DNA of 59,146 bases. Origin: Angelakisella sp. (lineage in GTDB: Bacteria > Bacillota > Clostridia > Oscillospirales > Ruminococcaceae). The DNA is taken from the NCBI GenBank assembly GCA_020024555.1, contig JAHHTQ010000011.1, positions 1 to 59,146 of the forward strand, given 5' to 3'. Within the stretch, counting starts at the first letter, position 1; each line of letters starts with the position of its first letter. The translations under genes were made by a program, and so were the position numbers. The notes under the pieces were generated by a model. The model was not told the origin of the DNA and made no database searches. It saw only the letters and a list, made by a program, of their open reading frames with translations. Positions 16,785 through 24,881 of this stretch are shown here, piece after piece.

Positions 16785-17588
16785 TTAGTTTGCCGGAACA
16801 ACTCCTGATTTTACAATCAAATCGTTAACTTCTTTTGATGTAGCATAATCAAAGAACTTTTGCGCTGAGTCTGTCAATTTTTTATCTGTCTTTGTTATCA
16901 ACATAAACGGACGTTGAATTTTGTAACTACCGTCTTTTATTGTATCTTCTGTTGGCGCAACTTCGTCAACTGTAAGTACTTTTATGTCATCTTTTACAGA
17001 TGATACGGACGCATAACCTATTGCATTTGGATTGCCTTTTACTGTTGTTATAACGTCACCTGTTGATGTAAGTTCTTGGCGGTATTTACATTTATCTTTT
17101 GTCTTTGTAATGGATTCAAAACCGTCACGTGTACCGCTTCCTGCTTCTCTGCCTATCAATACAATTTCCGCATCGTTACCGCCGACATCTTTCCAGTTTG
17201 TAATCTCACCTGTGTATATTTTACCTATTTGCTCCACACTTAAATTTGAAATTTTATTTTCGGCATTTACAATAACCGCTATACCGTCATAGGCTAAAAC
17301 TGTTTCTGTTAAGCCTTTTTGTTTTTCTTCATCTTTTAATCCTCTACTTGAAAGTCCGATATCACAGCGATCTTCCAGTACTGCATTTATACCTGAACTT
17401 GAACCTGTTGGATTAAATGTAAACGCTATGCCTGTTTTATTCTGAAATGATTCACCGAGCGAACCTATTACTTTTTCCATTGATGTAGATCCATCGGTAG
17501 AAACAGAACTTTCACTTCCACAACCTGTAAATGCTGATGTAATTAGGACAGCTGCCGCCATAATACCAATTAGTTTTTTAAACTTCAT
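16785..17588 (-). CDS. pstS: Phosphate-binding lipoprotein PstS
   Basis: A 267-aa lipoprotein with a signal peptide and lipobox FTGCG (Cys about 22). Phosphate-binding motifs: DGSTSMEKV near the mature N-terminus, NPTGSSSGINAV, and GREAGSGTRDGFE. It captures phosphate outside the membrane for PstCA. First gene of the operon; SD AAGGAG. A Pho-box-like repeat lies about 90 bp upstream. Confidence 0.95.
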   Translation of the reverse strand: MKFKKLIGIMAAAVLITSAFTGCGSESSVSTDGSTSMEKVIGSLGESFQNKTGIAFTFNPTGSSSGINAVLEDRCDIGLSSRGLKDEEKQKGLTETVLAYDGIAVIVNAENKISNLSVEQIGKIYTGEITNWKDVGGNDAEIVLIGREAGSGTRDGFESITKTKDKCKYRQELTSTGDVITTVKGNPNAIGYASVSSVKDDIKVLTVDEVAPTEDTIKDGSYKIQRPFMLITKTDKKLTDSAQKFFDYATSKEVNDLIVKSGVVPAN

Positions 17589-17677
17589 AAAATTAAACTC
17601 CTTGTTTATTTAATTAATGTCTCTTTTGACTACGCATATATAATAATATTTTTTTATCAAATTGATAATCTTGCTTT

Positions 17678-17694
17678 TGTAAAATCTATGTAAA
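17678..17694 (-). promoter_or_regulatory. Pho-box-like direct repeat
   Basis: Read on the minus strand, TTTACA occurs twice with a 5-bp spacer (17694-17689 and 17683-17678), an 11-bp period. This matches the spaced TT(A/C/T)ACA direct repeats bound by PhoP in Gram-positive bacteria. It lies 90-106 bp upstream of pstS, in position for activation. Confidence 0.65.
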
Positions 17695-17885
17695 ATTAAT
17701 TGATATTTATTTATCAAAATAAAATGCAAATATAGAAAAATCCTATACAAAAATTTATGAACAAGTCCAGTAAATAAAGAGACACTTAAAGGTAGAATAA
17801 AGTAAACTACTATAATGGGAATTTTTATGTCAATGGTATATAGACAGGTGAGGGTTTCTGATTTTGTAACATATCATTGACAAAC

Positions 17886-18095
17886 CTACACACCGGCAAT
17901 TTTAAAATCATTAACCCATTTGCATATTAAAGATGGATTATTAATTTTTTCCTGTGTGTCTAAATCTTGATATAAGACTTCTCTTGATAAATACACTTCT
18001 ACCACATAAAGTTTATATTCATAAAAATATTTTGACATAAAAATACCGACCTCCAATTCGTTAAACTTTTAGTCTAACTTTTGGGGGTCGGGTCA
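17886..18095 (-). pseudogene. IS3-family OrfA remnant with left end
   Basis: A 50-codon frame (18038 to 17886) reads MSKYFYEYKLYVVEVYL, then ..., CKWVNDFKIAGV and a stop, matching the N-terminal helix-turn-helix of IS3/IS150-type OrfA but with internal loss and truncation. The DNA just upstream, TCTAACTTTTGGGGGTCGGG (within 18072-18095), is a typical left terminal repeat of this IS group, and 18046-18056 pairs with 18081-18091. No OrfB follows. The flanking 17700-17885 is AT-rich and includes a second partial hairpin near 17793-17822. Confidence 0.7.
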
Positions 18096-18119
18096 GTTTG
18101 GTGGCTTTTCCACACTCTG

Positions 18120-18149
18120 AAAGCCCTAATATTAAAATATTAAGGCTTT
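18120..18149. terminator. Hairpin after ene-reductase gene
   Basis: 14-nt arms at 18120-18133 and 18136-18149 pair with one G-U or mismatch. A TTTT tract follows on the plus strand; the minus-strand T-tract is poor. It lies 22 bp past the ene-reductase stop codon. Confidence 0.55.
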
Positions 18150-18171
18150 TTGGGTATTATTTATAATTAAA

Positions 18172-20190
18172 TTAAATTTCGTTTGCTGTTGAGTACGCGC
18201 TTCTTATTGCACTGCTTATATCAGCTGTTCTTTCACCAGAGCAGTCACCAACGTAGTATATAGGTGTTTTAACATCGCTGAAATCAATGACATTTTTCTT
18301 TGATCCCAAAGCCATTACTACGTGATCACAAGTAATTGTTAAATCTGTATTTCTACTGATGTCTGTTGCAAGTACTCCACTATCACAAATAGAATTTACT
18401 TTTGTATTGACAAATTGTTGTACATTATGTTCCTCAAAATCCTTCATCATTGATGGCAATATTGTTGGAGACTCTGTGCTTGCGATTTTATCCAGCATTT
18501 CTATAATAGTTACTTTACATCCTTCATTTGCCAAGTATTCTGCTGTTTCTGCTCCTACAAGTCCACCGCCAATTACTGCGCAACTGCCGCTTAGTTTAAC
18601 ATTACCACTTAGTACATCCCAAGCTGAAACAACTTCTTCACGGTCTGCTCCCTTTATTGGTGGAATTAGATTGTGAGCGCCAATAGCGACAACAACTGCG
18701 TCAGCCTTGTTAAGTTCGTCTGTACTACAAGTTGTATTTAGTTTAATTTCTACGTTTAGTCTAGGAAGTAATTGTTCATAGTACTCTATACCACGCATAA
18801 TTTCAGACTTTCTTGGTGGAACAGCTGCCAAATTAATTTGACCGCCTATCTTGTCTGATTTTTCGTAAACAGTTACGCTATATCCACGTGTTGCAAGAAC
18901 TCTTGCAGCTTCCAGTCCTGCTATACCTGCGCCAAGAACTATGACATTCTTTTTGCCAACGCCCGGTTTTATAGATATTGTGCCTTCGTTACCGTTTTCA
19001 GCATTAAGAACACAAGATAGATAGTCACGTCTGCCAATAGCATCTACACAACCCTTGTTACAGTTCAAGCAGTGTCTTACAGGTTCATCATTTGCGATTT
19101 TATTTGCAATATCAGGGTCACAAAGCAAACTTCTTCCATAAGCTACTATATCAGCCTTACCGTTTTCAAGTATTTCTTCGCCCGCATTTACAGTTACTAC
19201 TCTACCAACTGTTGCAACCGGAATATTTACTAGTTTCTTTACCTTTTCAGCAATAGGAAGTGTCCAGTTATATGCAGCTGTACCCATTGGTGGGATTGTA
19301 TCACCCATATTTCCTGTATGGTTAGCCTGAGCCACCTGAATCATATCTACGCCTTTTTCAGCAAGAATTTGAGCAAACTTAATGCCCTCTTCCTCTTCAA
19401 GACCACCTTTACCACGAAGTGTGCCGTCAGGATTTTTTGTGATAATAGGAAGTTTATACTCTATCATCAGCTCAGGAACTTCAGTCTTTAAACTTTCGAC
19501 TATTTCAAGCGCAAAGCGTGTTCTGTTTTCAAACGAACCGCCATAGTTATCTTTACGCTGATTTAATATTACAGAACATAGTGAACCAACAAGTCTGTCA
19601 CCATGGATTTCTACAGCGTCAACGCCTGCTTTTATAGCGCGTTTAGCGCACTCAACCATATAATTTTTTATTTCCTGTAATTGTTCAACAGTAGCTTCGT
19701 TTACAAAGTTAATTGTATCATAATGAAGTTTTGCAAACGCTTCCTTACGAAGTTTACCGCTTTCTGCCATTTTTTCTTCAAAAGTCTTCATATCACCGCT
19801 TGCTTTCGCTTGTTCAGCAGCTTTTGCAGCCATTACCGAAGACATAATCATTTTATTTAGTCCTGAAACTTCATATTCAGGATGAAATACCTGAATGGCA
19901 AGTTTACAGTCATATTTGTGTAGAGCGTCTGCGAGCGCCTTAAAACTTGGGATATATCTATCATCACAAAGTTTTGGAGTAGGTGTCGCTGTATTTACAG
20001 GAGCTACGTCACCAATTACTATGTATCCAACTCCTCCTTTTGCAAGTCTTTCATAAAAATTAAGGCTTTGCTCACCTATTGAGCCATCTCTTTCCTCATA
20101 ACCTGTTGTTAGTGGTGGAAACATTATTCTGTTTTTTAGCGTCAAATTACCAACTTTTATTGGTTTTAACAGTAATGAATTTTTAGACAT
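18172..20190 (-). CDS. OYE/2-enoate-reductase-type flavoenzyme
   Basis: A 672-aa three-domain ene-reductase of the 2,4-dienoyl-CoA reductase/2-enoate reductase/BaiCD type. N-terminal FMN TIM barrel (about 1-370) starting LLLKPIKVGNLTLKNRI and containing DAVEIHGDRLVGS and NYGGSFENR. [4Fe-4S] Cys are 374, 377, 381 and 393 (HCLNCNKGC). FAD/NAD(P) domains have dinucleotide motifs GAGIAGLEAAR (from 420) and GGGLVGAETAEYL. Such enzymes reduce activated C=C bonds (cinnamates, enoates, bile-acid or steroid enones). The usual HGxxGYL active-site Tyr is not seen in HGDRLVGSL. Start ATG 20190 is at MSKNSLLL; the upstream frame lacks an SD. Last gene after the esterase. Confidence 0.85.
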   Translation of the reverse strand: MSKNSLLLKPIKVGNLTLKNRIMFPPLTTGYEERDGSIGEQSLNFYERLAKGGVGYIVIGDVAPVNTATPTPKLCDDRYIPSFKALADALHKYDCKLAIQVFHPEYEVSGLNKMIMSSVMAAKAAEQAKASGDMKTFEEKMAESGKLRKEAFAKLHYDTINFVNEATVEQLQEIKNYMVECAKRAIKAGVDAVEIHGDRLVGSLCSVILNQRKDNYGGSFENRTRFALEIVESLKTEVPELMIEYKLPIITKNPDGTLRGKGGLEEEEGIKFAQILAEKGVDMIQVAQANHTGNMGDTIPPMGTAAYNWTLPIAEKVKKLVNIPVATVGRVVTVNAGEEILENGKADIVAYGRSLLCDPDIANKIANDEPVRHCLNCNKGCVDAIGRRDYLSCVLNAENGNEGTISIKPGVGKKNVIVLGAGIAGLEAARVLATRGYSVTVYEKSDKIGGQINLAAVPPRKSEIMRGIEYYEQLLPRLNVEIKLNTTCSTDELNKADAVVVAIGAHNLIPPIKGADREEVVSAWDVLSGNVKLSGSCAVIGGGLVGAETAEYLANEGCKVTIIEMLDKIASTESPTILPSMMKDFEEHNVQQFVNTKVNSICDSGVLATDISRNTDLTITCDHVVMALGSKKNVIDFSDVKTPIYYVGDCSGERTADISSAIRSAYSTANEI

Positions 20191-20276
20191 AATTTTATAC
20201 CCCTTCTTTTTTAAAATTGTATAAAAAGCAGCCACCAAAACATATAGATGACTGCTCTCTTGTTATGAAAGATATA

Positions 20277-21032
20277 TTAAGAATTTTTCTTGATAAACGT
20301 TATCATAGCATCTGTGATTTTTTCACGAGCAGGAATACTTGCAAAGTTATGTCCGCCACCTTCAACAGTAAGTGTTTCGACATCTTTATAGCACTCAGCG
20401 TAAGTATTTACTGTACGCTCATCAACAAGGTTATCGTCACTTGCGCGTGTAATTAATACAGGACCTTCATAGCCTTTTGCTTCTTCGAAAGGAATTGGAT
20501 GACGAGCCATATCGTAATTAAACGCCATTTCGTATTTTAATCCTTCCATATCTACCCAAGTTTTACCGCTTTTTTTAACTTGATCTGCACTTTCTGCGCA
20601 ACCAAACCACATTCCTGCGCCCGGACAAAGAAGTATAAGCCCGTGTGGATTAACCTTTGGAGCGCATGACGCCGCAACATATCCACCCATACTTTGACCT
20701 GAAAGATATAAATTATCTTTATCGGCAAACTCCTGTTCGCCCAGCCATTTAAACATATCTTCTGTGTCTTCGTACAGACCTGTAAAAGTACAATCTTCAA
20801 AGTTGCCGTCACTTTCACCATTGCCGTAAAAATCAAAACGGGCGCAACCGAAACCATTTTCTGCAAGTGTTCTTGCAATCTGTGTATTTAGTCCTTTGTA
20901 GCCGTAACAGTTACCTGTAAAACCATGTAACAAAAGTACCATTGGAACTTTTTTATCGGTATCGGGTAGATTTACAAAACCACGCAAAGTATGACCATTT
21001 CTGTTTTTAAAAGATACTTGTAAAATTTTCAT
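20277..21032 (-). CDS. Alpha/beta hydrolase, cinnamoyl-esterase-like
   Basis: A 251-aa cytoplasmic alpha/beta hydrolase. Oxyanion motif LLHGFTG, then CARFDFYGNGESDG, nucleophile Ser in LSGQSMGGYVA, acid Asp in TRASDDNLVDE, catalytic His in VEGGGHNFAS. The HGFT...RFDF.GxGxSDG layout is that of the small cinnamoyl/feruloyl esterases of gut lactobacilli and Clostridia, which release hydroxycinnamic acids from esters. Substrate is inferred, not shown. It starts 5 bp after the transporter stop and precedes the ene-reductase, so products of hydrolysis could feed the reductase. Confidence 0.8.
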   Translation of the reverse strand: MKILQVSFKNRNGHTLRGFVNLPDTDKKVPMVLLLHGFTGNCYGYKGLNTQIARTLAENGFGCARFDFYGNGESDGNFEDCTFTGLYEDTEDMFKWLGEQEFADKDNLYLSGQSMGGYVAASCAPKVNPHGLILLCPGAGMWFGCAESADQVKKSGKTWVDMEGLKYEMAFNYDMARHPIPFEEAKGYEGPVLITRASDDNLVDERTVNTYAECYKDVETLTVEGGGHNFASIPAREKITDAMITFIKKNS

Positions 21033-21037
21033 ATTGA

Positions 21038-22432
21038 TTATTCTCCTGATTTAGAAGCTGCACGACGAGCTTTTAGTTCTGTAAGCATATCTGCAGTTTT
21101 ATTTTTGCTTAGTGGGTATAGTAGAGCCAGAACAAGTACTGCCAGTCCGTAACCTATAACGTATAGACCTGTGTAACCTTTCCAAATAGCCTGAACGGTC
21201 TCAGGTGTTTGAACAGCAGCTTCTACTTCGTATCCAACAAGTGCCAGCGCAAAGCTAGATAGTGAAGCTGAAACTGCGTTTGCAAGTTTTCTGAAAAATG
21301 AATATGCTGAGTAAACGATACCTTCGTTTCTTTCGCCTGTTCTTAATTCGTGATAGTCGATTGAGTCGTTAACCATAGCCCAAACTAGAACCTGCATACC
21401 TGATGCGCCAATGAAGCAGATACCATTAATGATAATAAATGCCATTGCGCTGTGTAGTGGAATAAAGAACAAAACTGCAAATATTCCTGCCGCGCAACCT
21501 GCGCCTATGCAGCACCACTCTTTTTTACCTAGCTTGTTAGCCAGTGGTTGAGTAATTGCGAATACAACAATTGCATATAGAACGTTTAGAGGACCTGAAA
21601 CTGCAAGTAGTTTAACGTTGCCAAAGTAATCTTTGAATAGATATGTATTTAGACCATTTACTACTGATGCGCCTATCATACCGATTAAGCTAAATAGCAT
21701 AACGCCTAGTAAAGCGCGGTTTTTAGCGATTTCTATAAGAACTTTTCCGTAGTGAAGTTTCTCGCCTTCCGGACGAACAGGAACATCAATACGTTCTTTA
21801 CAACATACGCATGTAATTTGTAGGCACAGTAGACCGATTAGAGCAAATATTGCTGATAGCATTAGGAAGTTGCCTGCAACAGGTTTGTTGTCTACGAATA
21901 GTACCATAGGACCTACGAAAACGATAACTGTCATAAAGATTGTACCGCCCATTGAACGATAACGTGAAAGAGCTGTACGATGTTTTACATCATCAGTCAT
22001 AACGCTTGATAGTGTACCAAAAGGTACGTTAACCAAAGTGTAGATTGCTTCGTAAAGCACATAAGTAATAAACATATATGCAAGACGTAGTCCATACGCC
22101 CAGTTGCTTACGTTTACAAAACCCAGTATACAAAGGATAGACATTGGGAATGAGAATACTCTAATCCACGGAATGAACTTTCCACCTTTTTTAAGTTGCT
22201 TTGAGTCTATTATTGCGCCGATGATTGGATCGTTAACCGCATCCCAAATCTTTGTTATAAGCATTAGGATACCAACGTGTATAGGGTCTACTTTCAAAAT
22301 TAGTGTGTAAAATACTGATAGGTACATCGCTCTGAATTGTTCTGTACAGCAACAGCCCAAGTCACCAAGTGTGTAACCTATTTTGTCCAGCATACCAAAC
22401 TTGCGGACTTCTTTTATCTCGGTTTGATTCAT
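21038..22432 (-). CDS. GPH-family cation symporter (MFS)
   Basis: A 464-aa transporter with 12 predicted TM segments. Family signatures: KIWDAVNDPIIGAIIDS after TM2, the loop SVMTDDVKHRTALSRYRS, and a C-terminal half containing NDSIDYHELRTGERNEGIVYS. GPH (glycoside-pentoside-hexuronide) carriers import sugars, glycosides or related conjugates with Na+ or H+. Start ATG 22432 is set by GGAGGA upstream; an in-frame start 12 codons earlier lacks one. First gene of the transporter-esterase-reductase operon, opposite an AraC regulator. Confidence 0.88.
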   Translation of the reverse strand: MNQTEIKEVRKFGMLDKIGYTLGDLGCCCTEQFRAMYLSVFYTLILKVDPIHVGILMLITKIWDAVNDPIIGAIIDSKQLKKGGKFIPWIRVFSFPMSILCILGFVNVSNWAYGLRLAYMFITYVLYEAIYTLVNVPFGTLSSVMTDDVKHRTALSRYRSMGGTIFMTVIVFVGPMVLFVDNKPVAGNFLMLSAIFALIGLLCLQITCVCCKERIDVPVRPEGEKLHYGKVLIEIAKNRALLGVMLFSLIGMIGASVVNGLNTYLFKDYFGNVKLLAVSGPLNVLYAIVVFAITQPLANKLGKKEWCCIGAGCAAGIFAVLFFIPLHSAMAFIIINGICFIGASGMQVLVWAMVNDSIDYHELRTGERNEGIVYSAYSFFRKLANAVSASLSSFALALVGYEVEAAVQTPETVQAIWKGYTGLYVIGYGLAVLVLALLYPLSKNKTADMLTELKARRAASKSGE

Positions 22433-22438
22433 TTGTAA

Positions 22439-22622
22439 TTTCCTCCTTAAATTGTCGCGTAAACTCAATACGCAACTTTATTATTTACATTATATTCACT
22501 AATTTTTTAAAAACATATACAAAAATGTATTGAAAACTATCGTAAATTGATGTATTATATAATTAGAATTAAATTGAACAAATAGTTAAAAATATTTTGT
22601 ATATATTGCACAAGGAGAAAGT
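22439..22622. promoter_or_regulatory. Divergent promoters, AraC/transporter
   Basis: Toward the regulator, TTGAAA, a 17-bp spacer and TATTAT are visible around 22532-22560. Toward the transporter, TATAAT is present on the minus strand (22494-22489), but no good -35 box is found at the right distance, as expected for an activator-dependent promoter. GCGTA and TACGC form a small inverted repeat in the transporter leader. Confidence 0.45.
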
Positions 22623-23438
22623 ATGAATTATTTATCTGAAAACATAATTTTTGATAAACCATCAAAAAAAAGAATAGCTACTGACGACGAATATGGTATT
22701 ATTCTCGTAAAAAAGGGTAATATACACGTAAACGGTGAATGGAATCTTACAGCAGACGATATACTTGTCTGTAAACCCTATCAGGTTTTAAAGCTTGAAC
22801 ATACAAGCGCAAAATATCCGAAAAATATTATTTGGCTTAAACTTTCAACAAGTTTAATGAATATGCTTTCAACCGAACAGACAAATATTGTTGCAAGTTT
22901 TGAAATTAACCCCGCACCAATTGCTATTTTAAGGGGACAAAGCGAACTGCTTATGCTTATAAAAAGTCTTGCTATACAAATGATGAGTTTACCCAATAAA
23001 CGTGACAAATACGCTGCCGACTTACTCGAAGAAAGCACACTTAAAATGTTTATCGCTCTTGTACTGAAATTTTGTATCTCATCAGATTTACACACTGTAA
23101 AAAAAACCAGAAATTTAACACTTGACGATGTGTTTCAGTATATACATTCACATTTAAGTGAGGACTTATCTCTTGAACAGCTTGAAAAAGAATTTTATAT
23201 AAGCCGACACCACTTAATAAGACTCTTTAAACAAAAAACAGGACAAACTGTTCATCAGTATATTTTAAAAGCCCGACTTGATTTATGTAAGAGCTATATA
23301 GAACAGGGTTATTCTATTATCGAAGTATACAAAATGGGTGGATTTGGGGGTTACAATCACTTTTTCAGAGCTTTTAAAAAAGAATACAATATGACACCAA
23401 AAGATTATTATAAAAAACACTCACAAAATAAAATATAA
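22623..23438 (+). CDS. AraC-family regulator of ester/ene-reductase operon
   Basis: A 271-aa regulator. The N-terminal half is a cupin-like sensing domain (GIILVKKGNIHVNGEWNLT and DILVCKPYQVLKLEH); the C-terminal 100 residues carry two HTH motifs: LEQLEKEFYISRHHLIRLFK and the signature GGFGGYNHFFRAFKKEYNMTPKDY. SD AAGGAG precedes ATG 22623. Divergent from the transporter-esterase-reductase operon, which it probably activates when the imported compound or its product is present. Confidence 0.88.
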   Translation: MNYLSENIIFDKPSKKRIATDDEYGIILVKKGNIHVNGEWNLTADDILVCKPYQVLKLEHTSAKYPKNIIWLKLSTSLMNMLSTEQTNIVASFEINPAPIAILRGQSELLMLIKSLAIQMMSLPNKRDKYAADLLEESTLKMFIALVLKFCISSDLHTVKKTRNLTLDDVFQYIHSHLSEDLSLEQLEKEFYISRHHLIRLFKQKTGQTVHQYILKARLDLCKSYIEQGYSIIEVYKMGGFGGYNHFFRAFKKEYNMTPKDYYKKHSQNKI

Positions 23439-23452
23439 AAAAAATGAACTGT

Positions 23453-23720
23453 TTTAATTTGTGTAGACAGAACAAAAAGAACTTCTGGTGATATGGAATA
23501 TTAAATCTTAGTAGTATAATGACTTCGCTTTTTAAGGTGGGTGACTTTTGTTTTAACTTGAATACGCTTGTTGTTTTAGACGTAGATGTGCTTATCTATG
23601 AGGGGACAAGTCTCCTCATAGGTTGATAGTTTTGTTTGACAAATACATTGAGTTATTAAGCTTGAAAAGAAGTTTTCAGCTGACTAAAAAACCATATATG
23701 TACTCTGTGACAAGCATAGT
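23453..23720 (-). pseudogene. Decayed IS3-family transposase OrfB 3' end
   Basis: Reading the minus strand across frame breaks gives SAENFFSSLITQC, YEETCPLIDKHIYV, stop, NNKRIQVKTKVTHLKKRSHY. This matches the end of the IS3/IS150 integrase core (DNAVAENFF...YIYFYNNERIQLKTKLTP). The right end TTTGTGTAGACAG at about 23458 matches the end of the remnant at 52955. Stops and frameshifts make it inactive. Upstream sequence to about 23815 is further decayed transposase. Confidence 0.7.
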
Positions 23721-23827
23721 TTTTTTCACATTTATTTTGACTTTCTTCAATCTTTTGACGGTATACCCATTCTCTTTATATAGTCATAATACCCACTTCT
23801 TATTGTCTATATCCTCTTTGCATAAAA

Positions 23828-23876
23828 ATAGCCCCCTATGGTAGTTTATTTTATTCTACCATAAGGGGAAATTTTT
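23828..23876 (+). terminator. Terminator-like hairpin CCCCTTATGGTAG
   Basis: Arms of about 12 bp (within 23829-23841 and 23855-23867, one mismatch) surround TTTATTTTATT, followed by AAATTTTTT. A diverged copy of the same hairpin occurs near 17793-17822. It lies between IS debris and the eda gene and may have come with the IS. Confidence 0.5.
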
Positions 23877-23939
23877 TCTATGTATGTTTTTACCGAACCT
23901 GTTCAATAATGAGTGGCTCTCTCAGTTTTTATCTTAATA

Positions 23940-24881
23940 TTAAAGTTGTCTTAGGTGAATAGCAAATCCGCCTACTTCTTGCTCAAAGTAAGCAAGTGTA
24001 TTTTCTACATAGCCTTCGCTTCTAAAATTAAAGCCCTTTGCCTTAAAGTAAGCCATAGCGCGGTTAATATTGTGTACGCCTATTGCAATATGGCCATTTT
24101 TACCTAGATATGGTGTTTTACAGATTTCAAACATATCTCCCGCAAAGTATGCAAGACCTTTATCACTGATAGGCAAATTAAACATTGTTGAAAATAGATT
24201 TGCAACGCTCTCTGCCTCTTTTTCGTCATTTGAATTAACGCCGACGTGTAATAGCTTAAATCCGTGCATTTTACTTACAGCTGTCTTACAAAGGTCTTCT
24301 ATCTTATCAAATTCTTCATTATCAATTAATTTTGTAGGGCAAATCCAACTGCCACCACAAGCTATAACGTTTTTAAGAGCAAGATAATCTGTAACATTTT
24401 TTTCTGATACTCCGCCTGTTGGCATAAATTTCATCTTACAGTAAGGTGAAGCAAAAGATTTAAGCATTGGTATTCCACCCGCGGCTTCGGCAGGGAAGAA
24501 CTTAACTGTTGTAAGACCAAGTTCCATTGCTTGTTCGATTTGTGTCGGACAAGTTACACCCGGGAATATTGGAATGTTGTTTTCCAAACACCATATAACA
24601 ACTTTTGGATTTAGTCCTGGGCTTACAAGATATTTAGCGCCTGCGTTTACTGCGCTCTTTGCCATTTCAACTGATGTTATTGTACCCGCGCCTACTAAAA
24701 TTTCAGGAACTTCTTTTGAAATTCTCTTTATAGCGCCTTCTGCCGCATCTGTTCTGTATGTAACCTCTGCTGTTGGAAGTCCACCCTTTACAAGAGCTTT
24801 CGCAAGTCCTACTGCATTTTCTTCATTATTTAGTACTACAACCGGTACTATACCAATATTACTTATTTGTTCGTTTATCAT
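23940..24881 (-). CDS. eda: KDPG aldolase fused to a VOC domain
   Basis: A 313-aa protein with two domains. Residues about 1-205 are KDPG/KHG aldolase: Glu in TAEVTYRTD, VGAGTITS, Schiff-base Lys in TVKFFPAEAAGG, phosphate loop in FMPTGGVS. Residues about 212-313 form a vicinal-oxygen-chelate/glyoxalase-like module (LLHVGVNSNDEKEAESVANLF, HIAIGVHNINRAMAYFKAKGF, ending GGFAIHLRQL). The aldolase splits KDPG to pyruvate and glyceraldehyde-3-phosphate. The VOC part has no obvious full metal-ligand set and an unknown role. ATG 24881 has GGAGGG upstream and overlaps the kdgK stop (ATGA). Confidence 0.87.
   Translation of the reverse strand: MINEQISNIGIVPVVVLNNEENAVGLAKALVKGGLPTAEVTYRTDAAEGAIKRISKEVPEILVGAGTITSVEMAKSAVNAGAKYLVSPGLNPKVVIWCLENNIPIFPGVTCPTQIEQAMELGLTTVKFFPAEAAGGIPMLKSFASPYCKMKFMPTGGVSEKNVTDYLALKNVIACGGSWICPTKLIDNEEFDKIEDLCKTAVSKMHGFKLLHVGVNSNDEKEAESVANLFSTMFNLPISDKGLAYFAGDMFEICKTPYLGKNGHIAIGVHNINRAMAYFKAKGFNFRSEGYVENTLAYFEQEVGGFAIHLRQL

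Noticed and set aside
23595..23622. Palindrome near CTATGAGG...CCTCATAG as a terminator or attachment site
   Set aside because: Its counterpart at 53098-53125 lies in readable transposase codons (KEASLLIYD), so the symmetry is probably incidental to the IS3 coding sequence.
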